31,881 bases of DNA from positions 66,373 through 98,253 of the forward strand of contig DEHM01000013.1 of the NCBI GenBank assembly GCA_002351925.1. The letters run 5' to 3'. A program made the position numbers and the translations under genes. Below the pieces are notes generated by a model that made no database searches, was not told the origin of the DNA, and saw only the letters and a program-made list of their open reading frames with translations. This document shows, piece by piece, positions 6,460-14,357 of the stretch; position 1 is the stretch's first letter, and every line of letters begins with the position of its first letter. This DNA comes from Bacteroidales bacterium UBA2800. GTDB taxonomy: Bacteria > Bacteroidota > Bacteroidia > Bacteroidales > Paludibacteraceae.

Positions 6460-9385
6460 TTACTTCCTCCTTTTCTACGGGTTGTTCTTGTTGGTCGAGT
6501 TGCAGCAGTCGCTTAGCGATGAGCGACGGTATATCGTCGCCGCTGATGAGGTAGTTCTCCTGGAGCACGAGCAGATACTGGCGTGCCTGGAAGGTCTCAC
6601 CGCGCTGGCGGTTGATGTCGCTCAGCAGGATTAGTGCGCGTGCGAGCCAGTATTGTTGCTGGGTGTTCATCTGAGTGAACCGCATTACTTCGGCTTCCGC
6701 CTCGTCGGGCCGACCCAGTTCCATATAGCTCTGCGCGAGCAGATATTCGGCTTCGGCACCTTGTGCGGTGCGTACCTCCCGGGCGAGGCTCTTCAGATCG
6801 GCTTGCGCCTTGCTCCATTGGGCGAGTCCAACATACGCCTTCGCGCGGTGGTACTGTGCCTCGCTGCGTGTCGCTTCGTCCACCGGCGTGTCGCTCAGTA
6901 TCTGTTCGGCAATGTCGATAGTAGCCTGATGGCGCTGGAGACGTGCGCTGCAGCGCAGGATACCCAGACGGGCCGTACGCGCATGTTCCTGACTGGACGC
7001 CAGAGCGTTCATACGGTAGAATGCCTCGAGGGCAGTGGTGTAGTCGCCTTTGTCGTAACTGATCTCCGCCACGCGTATAGCGGCCTCCTCCTGATAGGGG
7101 TTGGCATTGGTCTCTGCCAATACGCTATATTGACCGAGCGCCTCAGTGGTCTTACCCAACCGGTAATAGGAATCGGCCAGGAAATAGCGAGCGGTAGTGC
7201 AATAACGTCCTCCGGCGCAGTACTGCGCGATATAGTTGCTCAGCGAGACGGTCGCTTTCTGGTAGGCGGCCTGCATATACTGCATTTCGGCTGCTGCAAA
7301 GAGGAGGCTGTCCTCCTGGGTGGTAACTGTCATGTTAATCTTAGCGAGGTTCTTGGTATAGGCCAGGTACTCGTCTACGCGTCCTTGCTCCACATAGAGT
7401 GCCTGCAGAGCCTCAAGGGCGGTATAGGCCTCTTCGGTGGCCGGATAACGCTCGATGGTGCGGCGATAGGCGGTAATCGCTTCGTCGGTCTGCCGCAGGT
7501 TGCGATAGAGCATCGCGCGCTCGAGCGAGGCTTTGCGTGCCAGCATGGAGTGCGGATAACTGTTGAGCAACTGGTCGTAGGTGACGATAGCCCCCTGTTC
7601 GTCGTCCTGTTGGAGTTGTGCACGGGCAATCTCGTAGAGACCGTCGTCGGCATAGTCGGACTTAGGATAACGGCTCACCAGCGTGCGGAGCACCGATATT
7701 TTCTCGCCGTATTTGTGTTGCAGTCCCAGTGCGTAACCGCGCTGGAAGAGGGCATAGTCAGCTCCCGCCGCCTGCATGTTGCTCACCTGCGAGTAGTAGG
7801 ATATAGCCTGCGAAAAACTGCGGCTGTTGAAATAGCAGTCGCCGATACGGTTGAGCGCATCGGGATAGGTAGGGTCGGTAGCCAGCGCGGCGTCGATATA
7901 GGTGATAAACGCCTCGCGTGCCGCGTCGTATTTACCCTGCGAGAAAGCACAGTAGCCTTGCAGGTAACGGGCGATGGTGTAGTTGTCCGACAGCTTGGCA
8001 TCGGTGCGCGCGAAGAACTGACGCAAGTCACGGTCGCAAGCCTCGTAGGCTTTCAGACGATAGGCTGCCTCGGCGCGGACATAATAGGCTTCGGTGGTAT
8101 ATTTGTCCGACTCCGATGCATGATTGATGACTTGCGTCATCCACTCGGTAGACGGCTGCATCTTGCCCTGGAGGAACGCATCAACGCCCAGTTGGTAACG
8201 CAGATACTGCTTGGTCTCCAACATCTTAGGCGTAGGATGGTCGAGCGAGTCGAGCGTGGTGATAGCCGCCGCGTAGTTCTTGCTCTGCATCAGCGCATCG
8301 GTCAGGAGACGATAGATCTTACTCTCGTATTTGGAGTTAGGAAAACTACGCAGGAAGTCGTTAAAGGCTTTGGCTGACTCGCCGAGGGCCGTAGACGACT
8401 GATAGGTGCAGAGAGTGTAGTTGTAGCTGGCCTCCTCAGTGATAGCAGGCGTGAGCCGGTAGTTGGCTGCCGCCTGGTAGGACAGCTTGGCCTGCTCGGG
8501 CTGGTTGAGCTTGACATAGGCGTTACCAAGCGTCAGGCAGGTAGCCTCCGAGAGGGAGTCCTGTTGCTGCTTGACGAGCTTGAGGGCATTGACGGCTTCG
8601 GCATACTCGCCCAGTTGGTATTGCGCCACACCCAGCATATACATGTCGCTGCGCAGCGGTGTCTCTTTTTGCTCGGTAGCCGCTTTGCGGTAGAGCACGA
8701 GGTGGTTGACCGCTTCGCGGTAGTCCCCGCGACCGAAGTATATCTCGCCCAACATACGGTGCAACTCACCGTTGTTCAGGCTCTCGGGCTGTTCGCTGAG
8801 CAGGGCCTTGGCGCGTGTCTCCACTTCGTCGTACTCGCCCTTGGCGTAGTAGATCTGCACGAGGTAGTAGGGTATCGTCTTCTGGTACTCTGCCACGTTC
8901 TGCAGCTGCAGCAAGGCAGGCAGCGCTTTGTCGTACTGCTCCTGCTTGTACATGCAGTAGGCGTAGTAGTACGCCGCACGCGTGGTATAACGATTGTCGT
9001 GCTTGCTGAGCTGCCCGAAATAGATAGAGGCGCGCTGGTACTCCTGCTGCATAAGGTAGGCATAGCCGCGGTAGAACGAGTAGTCGTCGCTATGGTCGCG
9101 GCTCAGCGCCTTGATGTCGATAGGCTCCAGGATTTTAAGCGCCTGTTTGTAGTGCCCTTTCTCCACCTGCAGAATGCCTTGCATCAGTTTCACCTCATCT
9201 TCGAAGGTGGTGTAGGGATAGGTCTGCAGGTAGGCCTTCAGGTCATTCTGCAACTGTTTGTCTCGTCCGTCAAACCGGGCTACCAGAGCCAGGTAGTCGG
9301 TCTCCATCGCCGTCGTCTGGGCGTAGAGAGGGGCGTACAGCGTACAGAATACAGAAAGACCTATTATGAAAAGCGTTTTTCTCAT
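6446..9385 (-). CDS. Large periplasmic tetratricopeptide-repeat (TPR) protein
   Basis: This 979-residue protein has a cleavable signal peptide (to about residue 23, LYAQ) followed almost entirely by helical TPR units. Recurrent pairs include YAYCMYKQEQYDKALPALL, MLGEIYFGRGDYREAVNHL and DSYYRLGKTTEALGQY, with the usual G/A-Y-x-A-L/I spacing. TPR arrays are protein-binding scaffolds, here in the periplasm. The C-terminus is acidic. It starts with an ATGA overlap on the stop of potD and ends overlapping the start of the barrel gene, so it is an integral part of the pot operon. The natural reading is a periplasmic partner of the downstream barrel. No enzymatic motif was seen. Confidence 0.85.
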   Translation of the reverse strand: MRKTLFIIGLSVFCTLYAPLYAQTTAMETDYLALVARFDGRDKQLQNDLKAYLQTYPYTTFEDEVKLMQGILQVEKGHYKQALKILEPIDIKALSRDHSDDYSFYRGYAYLMQQEYQRASIYFGQLSKHDNRYTTRAAYYYAYCMYKQEQYDKALPALLQLQNVAEYQKTIPYYLVQIYYAKGEYDEVETRAKALLSEQPESLNNGELHRMLGEIYFGRGDYREAVNHLVLYRKAATEQKETPLRSDMYMLGVAQYQLGEYAEAVNALKLVKQQQDSLSEATCLTLGNAYVKLNQPEQAKLSYQAAANYRLTPAITEEASYNYTLCTYQSSTALGESAKAFNDFLRSFPNSKYESKIYRLLTDALMQSKNYAAAITTLDSLDHPTPKMLETKQYLRYQLGVDAFLQGKMQPSTEWMTQVINHASESDKYTTEAYYVRAEAAYRLKAYEACDRDLRQFFARTDAKLSDNYTIARYLQGYCAFSQGKYDAAREAFITYIDAALATDPTYPDALNRIGDCYFNSRSFSQAISYYSQVSNMQAAGADYALFQRGYALGLQHKYGEKISVLRTLVSRYPKSDYADDGLYEIARAQLQQDDEQGAIVTYDQLLNSYPHSMLARKASLERAMLYRNLRQTDEAITAYRRTIERYPATEEAYTALEALQALYVEQGRVDEYLAYTKNLAKINMTVTTQEDSLLFAAAEMQYMQAAYQKATVSLSNYIAQYCAGGRYCTTARYFLADSYYRLGKTTEALGQYSVLAETNANPYQEEAAIRVAEISYDKGDYTTALEAFYRMNALASSQEHARTARLGILRCSARLQRHQATIDIAEQILSDTPVDEATRSEAQYHRAKAYVGLAQWSKAQADLKSLAREVRTAQGAEAEYLLAQSYMELGRPDEAEAEVMRFTQMNTQQQYWLARALILLSDINRQRGETFQARQYLLVLQENYLISGDDIPSLIAKRLLQLDQQEQPVEKEEVNEED
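9335..9355. repeat. Three heptamers inside the TPR signal peptide
   Basis: The units are GTACAGC, GTACAGA and ATACAGA. Read on the minus strand they encode the FCTLYAPLY part of the signal peptide. The same CTGTATT word recurs in the tamB-like gene near 26566-26609. Confidence 0.7.
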
Positions 9386-10629
9386 CTAGCCAGTTTGATT
9401 TCGTTCCACATCTCCAGCAACATCTCTTGTGCGTCGCCAGCGTCGTGCATCAGTGCGCAGCGACGGATAGTGCTTAGGTCAGGATAGTAGACGGGGTTGA
9501 GGTGCAAAGCGTGCGGGTCGAGTGTCTCGCCGTCCTCCAGCACGATGGGTGCGTCGCCAAAGAAATAGCTGGCATCTACCGTCTCCGGCCACTCCTCGTC
9601 GTCGTTGAGTTCGTCCAGCATCTCGGCAGCGGCGTTCTCGCCACCCACGCAGGACACGTAGCCTATCTCGTCCATGTTATCAAGCGCATTGTCGGCACGG
9701 CACATATAGTCGATGAAATAGGTTGCGGCTTTGGTGTTCTTCGCATACTTGGGAATCACCCAACCGTCGAACCACACGTTAGAGCCCTCGTCGGGCACGA
9801 TATAGTCGAGCAGTACACCCATATCTTCGGCCTCTTCAATAGCGAACTGTGCGTCGCCACTCCAGCTGAGGTTGAGCCATGCTTTGCCCTTGGTCATTTC
9901 CTCCTTGCCGAAGTCTACTTCCCAGCCGCAAATCTGCTTCTTAGCCTCGAGCAGCACTTGCTTGACAGCCTCCACACGTTCGGGTGTGATGTTACGCACC
10001 AGTTCGTCGCGGTCGATCGTGCCGGCTTCCAGTTCGTCGCGAAACGCATAGATGACCAACACCGAATAGACATCGCGGAACGCATCTTTCATGAGGATGC
10101 GGTTCTCGAATTTCGGATTGAGGACAGCGCCCCAGGTGTGCAGATCGTCCACGTTGACATACTGCGGGTTGTAGATGAAACCGGTGGTTCCCCACATATA
10201 GCCGCATGTATAGTCGCTCACCTGCAGGTCGGCCGTCGGTGCCATCTGCTGGAACTTATCGAGCACGAAGGGCGAGATGTTGTCGAAATAGCGGATACTA
10301 TCCGGAATCAGTTCTTTCTGAATAGGCAGCAACAGGTCTTTCTTGAGCATGCGTTCGATGATATACTCCGACGGACAGAACACGTCGTAGTCCTCATGTC
10401 CCACTTCAATCTTTGTGAGGGCAGTCTCGTTGATGTCGAAGGTCTCGTAGACAATCTCCACTTTCTCGCCTGTCTGCTCGTAGTACCACTGCTCGAAACC
10501 GGCTTTCACCTCTTCGTCAATGTAGTCAGCCCAGTTGAGCACCTTGAGTTGATGTGCGCGGTCAGCACCGCCACACGAAGTTAGTACCATGGCTACCAAT
10601 GCCATTACAGAATAGAATAGTTTTTTCAT
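9382..10629 (-). CDS. potD: Spermidine/putrescine-binding lipoprotein PotD
   Basis: This 415-residue protein is the solute-binding component of a polyamine ABC importer. The N-terminus has a lipoprotein signal (LTSC, C19), so it is tethered in the envelope. Family landmarks are NWADYIDEEV near residue 35, the YDVFCPSEYIIERM segment and WFDGWVIPKYAKN. The length is somewhat longer than the approximately 350 residues usual for E. coli PotD. It overlaps potC and the TPR gene by 4 nt each (ATGA junctions). Substrate choice between putrescine and spermidine cannot be read safely. Confidence 0.93.
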   Translation of the reverse strand: MKKLFYSVMALVAMVLTSCGGADRAHQLKVLNWADYIDEEVKAGFEQWYYEQTGEKVEIVYETFDINETALTKIEVGHEDYDVFCPSEYIIERMLKKDLLLPIQKELIPDSIRYFDNISPFVLDKFQQMAPTADLQVSDYTCGYMWGTTGFIYNPQYVNVDDLHTWGAVLNPKFENRILMKDAFRDVYSVLVIYAFRDELEAGTIDRDELVRNITPERVEAVKQVLLEAKKQICGWEVDFGKEEMTKGKAWLNLSWSGDAQFAIEEAEDMGVLLDYIVPDEGSNVWFDGWVIPKYAKNTKAATYFIDYMCRADNALDNMDEIGYVSCVGGENAAAEMLDELNDDEEWPETVDASYFFGDAPIVLEDGETLDPHALHLNPVYYPDLSTIRRCALMHDAGDAQEMLLEMWNEIKLAR

Positions 10630-11960
10630 TTCTCTTCTTGTTTGTTGTTACGTATGTTGATATAAATAAGTATAGCCAGCATCACGATCAGGATGATCGT
10701 AAACAGCGGACGCAGTTCAGGCGTGAGTCCGCCCTTGCGTGCGTCGGAATAGATAAAGGTACTCAGTGTCTCCAGTCCGCCTGAACCTTTGGTGAAGAAG
10801 GTCACGCCGAAGTCATCTACGGAGAGGGTGAGGGCGAGAATAAAGCCGCTCAACATCCCCGGCCACAGTTCCGGCAGCATCACCATGCGCAGCGCCTGAG
10901 AGGGGGTAGCCCCCAGGTCGAGTGCCGCCTCGTAGGTGTTGGGGTTCATGCGACTGAGTCGCGGCAGCACACTCAGCACCACGTACGGTGTACAGAACAC
11001 CACGTGGGCGATGCAGACGGTAGCCAGACCCTGACTGAAACCCAGTGCTACGAAAAGCAGGAAGAGGGATATACCCGTGATGATGTCGGGGTTGATCATC
11101 GGCACGGAGTTGAGCAAACTGACTATCTTACGTTGGCGTGCCCTCATATTGTAGATACCGATAGCGGCCAGCGTACCCAGCAGGGTGGAGCAAACAGCAG
11201 CTACCAGGGCAATGACGACGGTGTATATCAGCGCACTATTCAGACCGGCATCAGCACGGCCGGAGAAGAGGTTGACATAGAGGTCGAACGAGAAGCCCGT
11301 CCAGTTGCCCAGTATCTTACTCTCGGTGAACGAGAAGACAGCTATCAGGGCAATAGGGGCGTAGAGCACCGTCAGCAGCAGCCACAGATAGGCCTGCGAA
11401 CCAATATGACGGCGGCGGCTGACGCGCTTGCGGCGCAAAGTCTCGCGCTGCACGGACGGCAAGTCGCGTTCGCGACGACGCTGATGGACGGTGACGACGC
11501 CATACACGATACCGGCTATCAGGAGCAAACCTGCCAGTATCCAGCCCATCCACGCCACAGCGTGCGACGGTTTGGCGGTAGCCTGTTGCACGTAGCTCAT
11601 AAACGCATTGCGGCCATTCTGCACCAGCACACGCTGACTGCGGTTCTTCGACTCCTGACGGTTGCGCCAGATAGTCCACGTCGTACCCTCGGAGTCGGCA
11701 TAGCTATAAACGCTGTCGCCCCAGGCGGTGAGCTCGGCCGACGAGCGGTCGGTCACGACAAAGTCGAGGGCGTTGAGATCATCCAACGCGCACAGCGTAC
11801 GGCTGATATTGATCTTCTCCGCTTGGAAAGAAGCAGGGAAGGTATCTACCAGCGCTACCGAACCCGTCGTAGCCACCTGTACGTCGTAATGCAACTGCGA
11901 CTGCGCCGAAGCGGGGATAACGAACAAGGCGCAAAGAGCAAGGATAAGCCAACGTCTCAT
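10626..11960 (-). CDS. potC: PotC-type polyamine permease with an extra periplasmic N-terminal domain
   Basis: Residues 185-444 form a complete PotC-like ABC permease with six helices and the EAA loop (EAALDLGATPSQALRMVMLP, 344-363). In front of it lies about 185 extra residues: a signal-like segment (1-20, ending SAQ), a soluble part (21-134) of unknown fold, a transmembrane helix (about 135-158) and a basic linker (160-184). PotC proteins are normally about 260 residues. The start at 11960 overlaps the potB stop as ATGA, so the extension is very probably translated. The added domain would face the periplasm if the signal-like segment is cleaved or acts as an anchor. I recognise no family in it; a role in docking PotD is possible. 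Confidence 0.88.
   Translation of the reverse strand: MRRWLILALCALFVIPASAQSQLHYDVQVATTGSVALVDTFPASFQAEKINISRTLCALDDLNALDFVVTDRSSAELTAWGDSVYSYADSEGTTWTIWRNRQESKNRSQRVLVQNGRNAFMSYVQQATAKPSHAVAWMGWILAGLLLIAGIVYGVVTVHQRRRERDLPSVQRETLRRKRVSRRRHIGSQAYLWLLLTVLYAPIALIAVFSFTESKILGNWTGFSFDLYVNLFSGRADAGLNSALIYTVVIALVAAVCSTLLGTLAAIGIYNMRARQRKIVSLLNSVPMINPDIITGISLFLLFVALGFSQGLATVCIAHVVFCTPYVVLSVLPRLSRMNPNTYEAALDLGATPSQALRMVMLPELWPGMLSGFILALTLSVDDFGVTFFTKGSGGLETLSTFIYSDARKGGLTPELRPLFTIILIVMLAILIYINIRNNKQEEK
11925..11945. repeat. Three heptamers inside the PotC N-terminal signal
   Basis: CAAGGCG, CAAAGAG and CAAGGAT follow each other without gaps and encode the ILALCAL core of the signal segment on the minus strand. 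Confidence 0.6.
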
Positions 11961-12754
11961 ACCAACCCTCCTTTCTGATCGTCTTTGGCATCGTGGTCAC
12001 CGAAGAAAGAGGTTACACCGATGATGATAAGCAATACCAGGCTGAGCACCGCGCCGTAGTTGAGCAGGTCGGTCGTGGTGATATAGTCCTGGATGAGCGA
12101 ACCGAACAGCTTGATGTTGTTATGTGTCAGCAGTTCAGCGATGGCGAACGTAGATACCGTCGGCATAAACACCATGACGATACCGCTATACACACCGGGC
12201 AGCGACAGCGGTACGATCACTTTCCAGAAGCACTGCCAGCGGTTAGCTCCCAGGTCTTGTGCCGCCTCGACAAGCGAGGTGTCCATCTTCTGCAGCGTGT
12301 TGTAGATAGGGTATATCATAAACGGCAGATAGTCGTAACAGAGGCCGAAGAGCAGCGCGCCTTCGCCCAGCGGAAGGCCGCACATGTTAAACAGCTCGAC
12401 GGTAGCCACCGTACGCAGGAGGAAGTTGATCCACATCGGCAGGATAAACAGCATCGCCATTACTTTGGGTGTTCGGAAATCCGCTGTGGCCATGATATAG
12501 GCTGCCGGATAACCCAGCAACAGACATATCAGGGTGTTGAGCACGGCGATGACGAGCGAATAGACGAAGGTCTGGATAGCCTCACTATGGGTGAAGAACT
12601 TCGCGAAATTGTGCAGTGTGAAGTGGCCGTTGATATCCGTCAGGGCATATACCCCCACCAGTATCAGCGGCAGCACTACGAACAGCGCCATGAAGAGCAC
12701 GTACGGCCAGGCCCAGGTGCGTCGCGAAGAAAATATCTGAACTAACTTACTCAT
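11957..12754 (-). CDS. potB: Polyamine ABC permease PotB
   Basis: This 265-residue inner-membrane permease pairs with PotC. It has six predicted helices and the EAA loop EAAQDLGANRWQCFWKVIVP that contacts the ATPase. The longer frame starts at a TTG (12769), but ATG 12754 (MSKLVQIF) gives the usual PotB length and an 8-nt overlap with the end of potA, matching the compact style of the operon. It overlaps potC by 4 nt. Confidence 0.94.
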   Translation of the reverse strand: MSKLVQIFSSRRTWAWPYVLFMALFVVLPLILVGVYALTDINGHFTLHNFAKFFTHSEAIQTFVYSLVIAVLNTLICLLLGYPAAYIMATADFRTPKVMAMLFILPMWINFLLRTVATVELFNMCGLPLGEGALLFGLCYDYLPFMIYPIYNTLQKMDTSLVEAAQDLGANRWQCFWKVIVPLSLPGVYSGIVMVFMPTVSTFAIAELLTHNNIKLFGSLIQDYITTTDLLNYGAVLSLVLLIIIGVTSFFGDHDAKDDQKGGLV

Positions 12755-14216
12755 TCTGCACCTTATCAATCTTTATCTTGTTGGGCTTGATGACGATACC
12801 CACGCGGTCGCCGTCATCCCACACGTCGTTGGTGTTGACAAAGAGGTCGTGGCCCTCGTCAGTACGGATAGTGAGGTGGTAGTGGTTGCCCTTGTAGAGG
12901 ATAAAATGCACCTCGCCGGACAGCGTACCTTCTTCCTCGTAGTCCTGCAGGTCGATGTCGCGGAACTTGACGCGCACCTGTACCTGCTCTCCGGGTTCCA
13001 GACCCTCCAGTTGTTTCTCGTCCACGTCCCAGTCGGCTTCCAGGAAACGAACTTTGCCGTTCTTGGTAATCTCGCCCGGGAAGTAGTTCCAGATATAATG
13101 TTCTTTCTTCATGATCTGGATATCCTCGGGTTTGACTAGCATGCCTATCTCCGTACCGGGCAGGTACTCGTGGTAGTCCTGGATGAGGAACTCATAGCCA
13201 TCGGGCGTGAGGACACGCATCTCGTAGTGCACACCTTTGAAGATACAGGTCTCTACCTCGCCGTACCACTTGGTGAACTTACCCTTTGGCACGCGGTCTT
13301 CGTAGTCGTCCTCTTCGTTGTCCACTACCTTACCGCGTTTCTCGTCTTCCTTGCGCCAGATGTAGATATCTTCGGGGCGAATCACCACATCCACGGGGTT
13401 GTTCTCGCCGAAGCCGGTGTCGATACAGTCGAACTCCTGTCCGCAGAACTCCACACGTTTGTCGCGTATCATCGTACCGCTGAGGATGTTACTCTCGCCG
13501 ATGAAGTCGGCTACGAAACAGTTCTGCGGCTCGTTGTAGATGTCGGTAGGCGTACCTATCTGCTGTATCTTACCTTCGCTCATCACGACCACGCGGTCGC
13601 TCAGCGTCAGTGCCTCCTCCTGGTCGTGGGTGACGTAGATAAAGGTGATACCCAGTTTCTCGTGCAGCTCTTTGAGCTCAATCTGCATGTCGTGCCGCAT
13701 CTTCAGGTCGAGCGCCGACAGCGGTTCGTCCAATAGCAGCACTTCCGGCTCGTTGACGATGGCACGAGCAATGCCGACACGTTGTTGCTGTCCGCCACTC
13801 AGGGTGTCCACCTCACGCTCTTCGTAACCCGTCAGGTTGGCCATCTTCAGCGCACGACGCACTTTCTTCTTGATGGTCTCCGGATCTTCTTTCTTCAATT
13901 TCAGACCAAAAGCTACGTTGTGGAACACGTTCAGGTGGGGGAACAACGCGTATTTCTGGAACACGGTGTTCACCGGTCGCTTGTACGGCGGCGTCTGCGT
14001 TACGTCTTCCCCCTTCAGCAGGATCACACCCGAGGAGGCAACCTGAAAACCGGCGATACAACGCAGCAAGGTGGTCTTGCCGCAACCCGAAGGTCCGAGT
14101 ATGGTGACGAACTCGCCTTTCTTAACCTGCAGACTCACGTCGTTCAACGCGAACTTACCATCCTCGAACTGCTTCGAGACATGGTTTACTTCAATGATAA
14201 ATTCGTTCTTTGCCAT
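12747..14216 (-). CDS. potA: Polyamine ABC transporter ATPase PotA, long form
   Basis: This 489-residue ATPase energises polyamine uptake. Walker A is GPSGCGKT (41-48), the Q-loop glutamine is Q87, the signature is LSGGQQQ (139-145), Walker B is VLLLDE (159-164) and the switch histidine is H197. The C-terminal part is longer than the approximately 370-residue E. coli type. It has three segments ending in a V/I-R/K-P-E/N-x-I strand (278-284, 360-366, 476-481), suggesting extra or split TOBE modules, and an acidic-basic insert at 287-308. A start at 14303 would run back through the promoter, so ATG 14216 is used. It is the first gene of the six-gene operon. Confidence 0.95.
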   Translation of the reverse strand: MAKNEFIIEVNHVSKQFEDGKFALNDVSLQVKKGEFVTILGPSGCGKTTLLRCIAGFQVASSGVILLKGEDVTQTPPYKRPVNTVFQKYALFPHLNVFHNVAFGLKLKKEDPETIKKKVRRALKMANLTGYEEREVDTLSGGQQQRVGIARAIVNEPEVLLLDEPLSALDLKMRHDMQIELKELHEKLGITFIYVTHDQEEALTLSDRVVVMSEGKIQQIGTPTDIYNEPQNCFVADFIGESNILSGTMIRDKRVEFCGQEFDCIDTGFGENNPVDVVIRPEDIYIWRKEDEKRGKVVDNEEDDYEDRVPKGKFTKWYGEVETCIFKGVHYEMRVLTPDGYEFLIQDYHEYLPGTEIGMLVKPEDIQIMKKEHYIWNYFPGEITKNGKVRFLEADWDVDEKQLEGLEPGEQVQVRVKFRDIDLQDYEEEGTLSGEVHFILYKGNHYHLTIRTDEGHDLFVNTNDVWDDGDRVGIVIKPNKIKIDKVQNE

Positions 14217-14272
14217 TCTTCTTTTTACGCGCGTATGATGTACCCATAGGCACGCAATACGCAATTTGGCCG

Positions 14273-14304
14273 CAAAGGTACAACAAAAAAATGATATATG
14301 CAAA
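14273..14304 (-). promoter_or_regulatory. Promoter of the pot operon
   Basis: On the minus strand TTTG (14301-14304), a 20-bp spacer and TACCTTTG (14273-14280). The 33 bp at 14272-14304 differ at only one base from the antiporter promoter at 29293-29325. The -33 box uses the T tract of the terminator just upstream. Confidence 0.8.
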
Positions 14305-14330
14305 AAAAATCGCCCAAACGAGCGATTTTT
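14305..14330 (-). terminator. Rho-independent terminator of the signalling/TonB operon
   Basis: AAAAATCGC (14305-14313) and GCGATTTTT (14322-14330) form a perfect 9-bp stem with an 8-nt loop. Read on the minus strand it is followed by further T residues. It lies 27 nt after the TonB receptor stop and directly abuts the pot promoter. Confidence 0.85.
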
Positions 14331-14357
14331 ATGGCTTATGGGGGATAGATGACCCTT

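Noticed and set aside
6653..8377. 574-codon open frame on the plus strand opposite the TPR gene
   Set aside because: It is antisense to a clear TPR protein and shows no domain. Long antisense frames are common opposite GC-rich codons. The same holds for the frames at 510-1262, 15183-16484 and 22354-23469.
14217..14303. Longer N-terminus of potA starting at 14303
   Set aside because: The extra 29 codons run through the promoter. The PotA family begins at MAKNEFIIEV.
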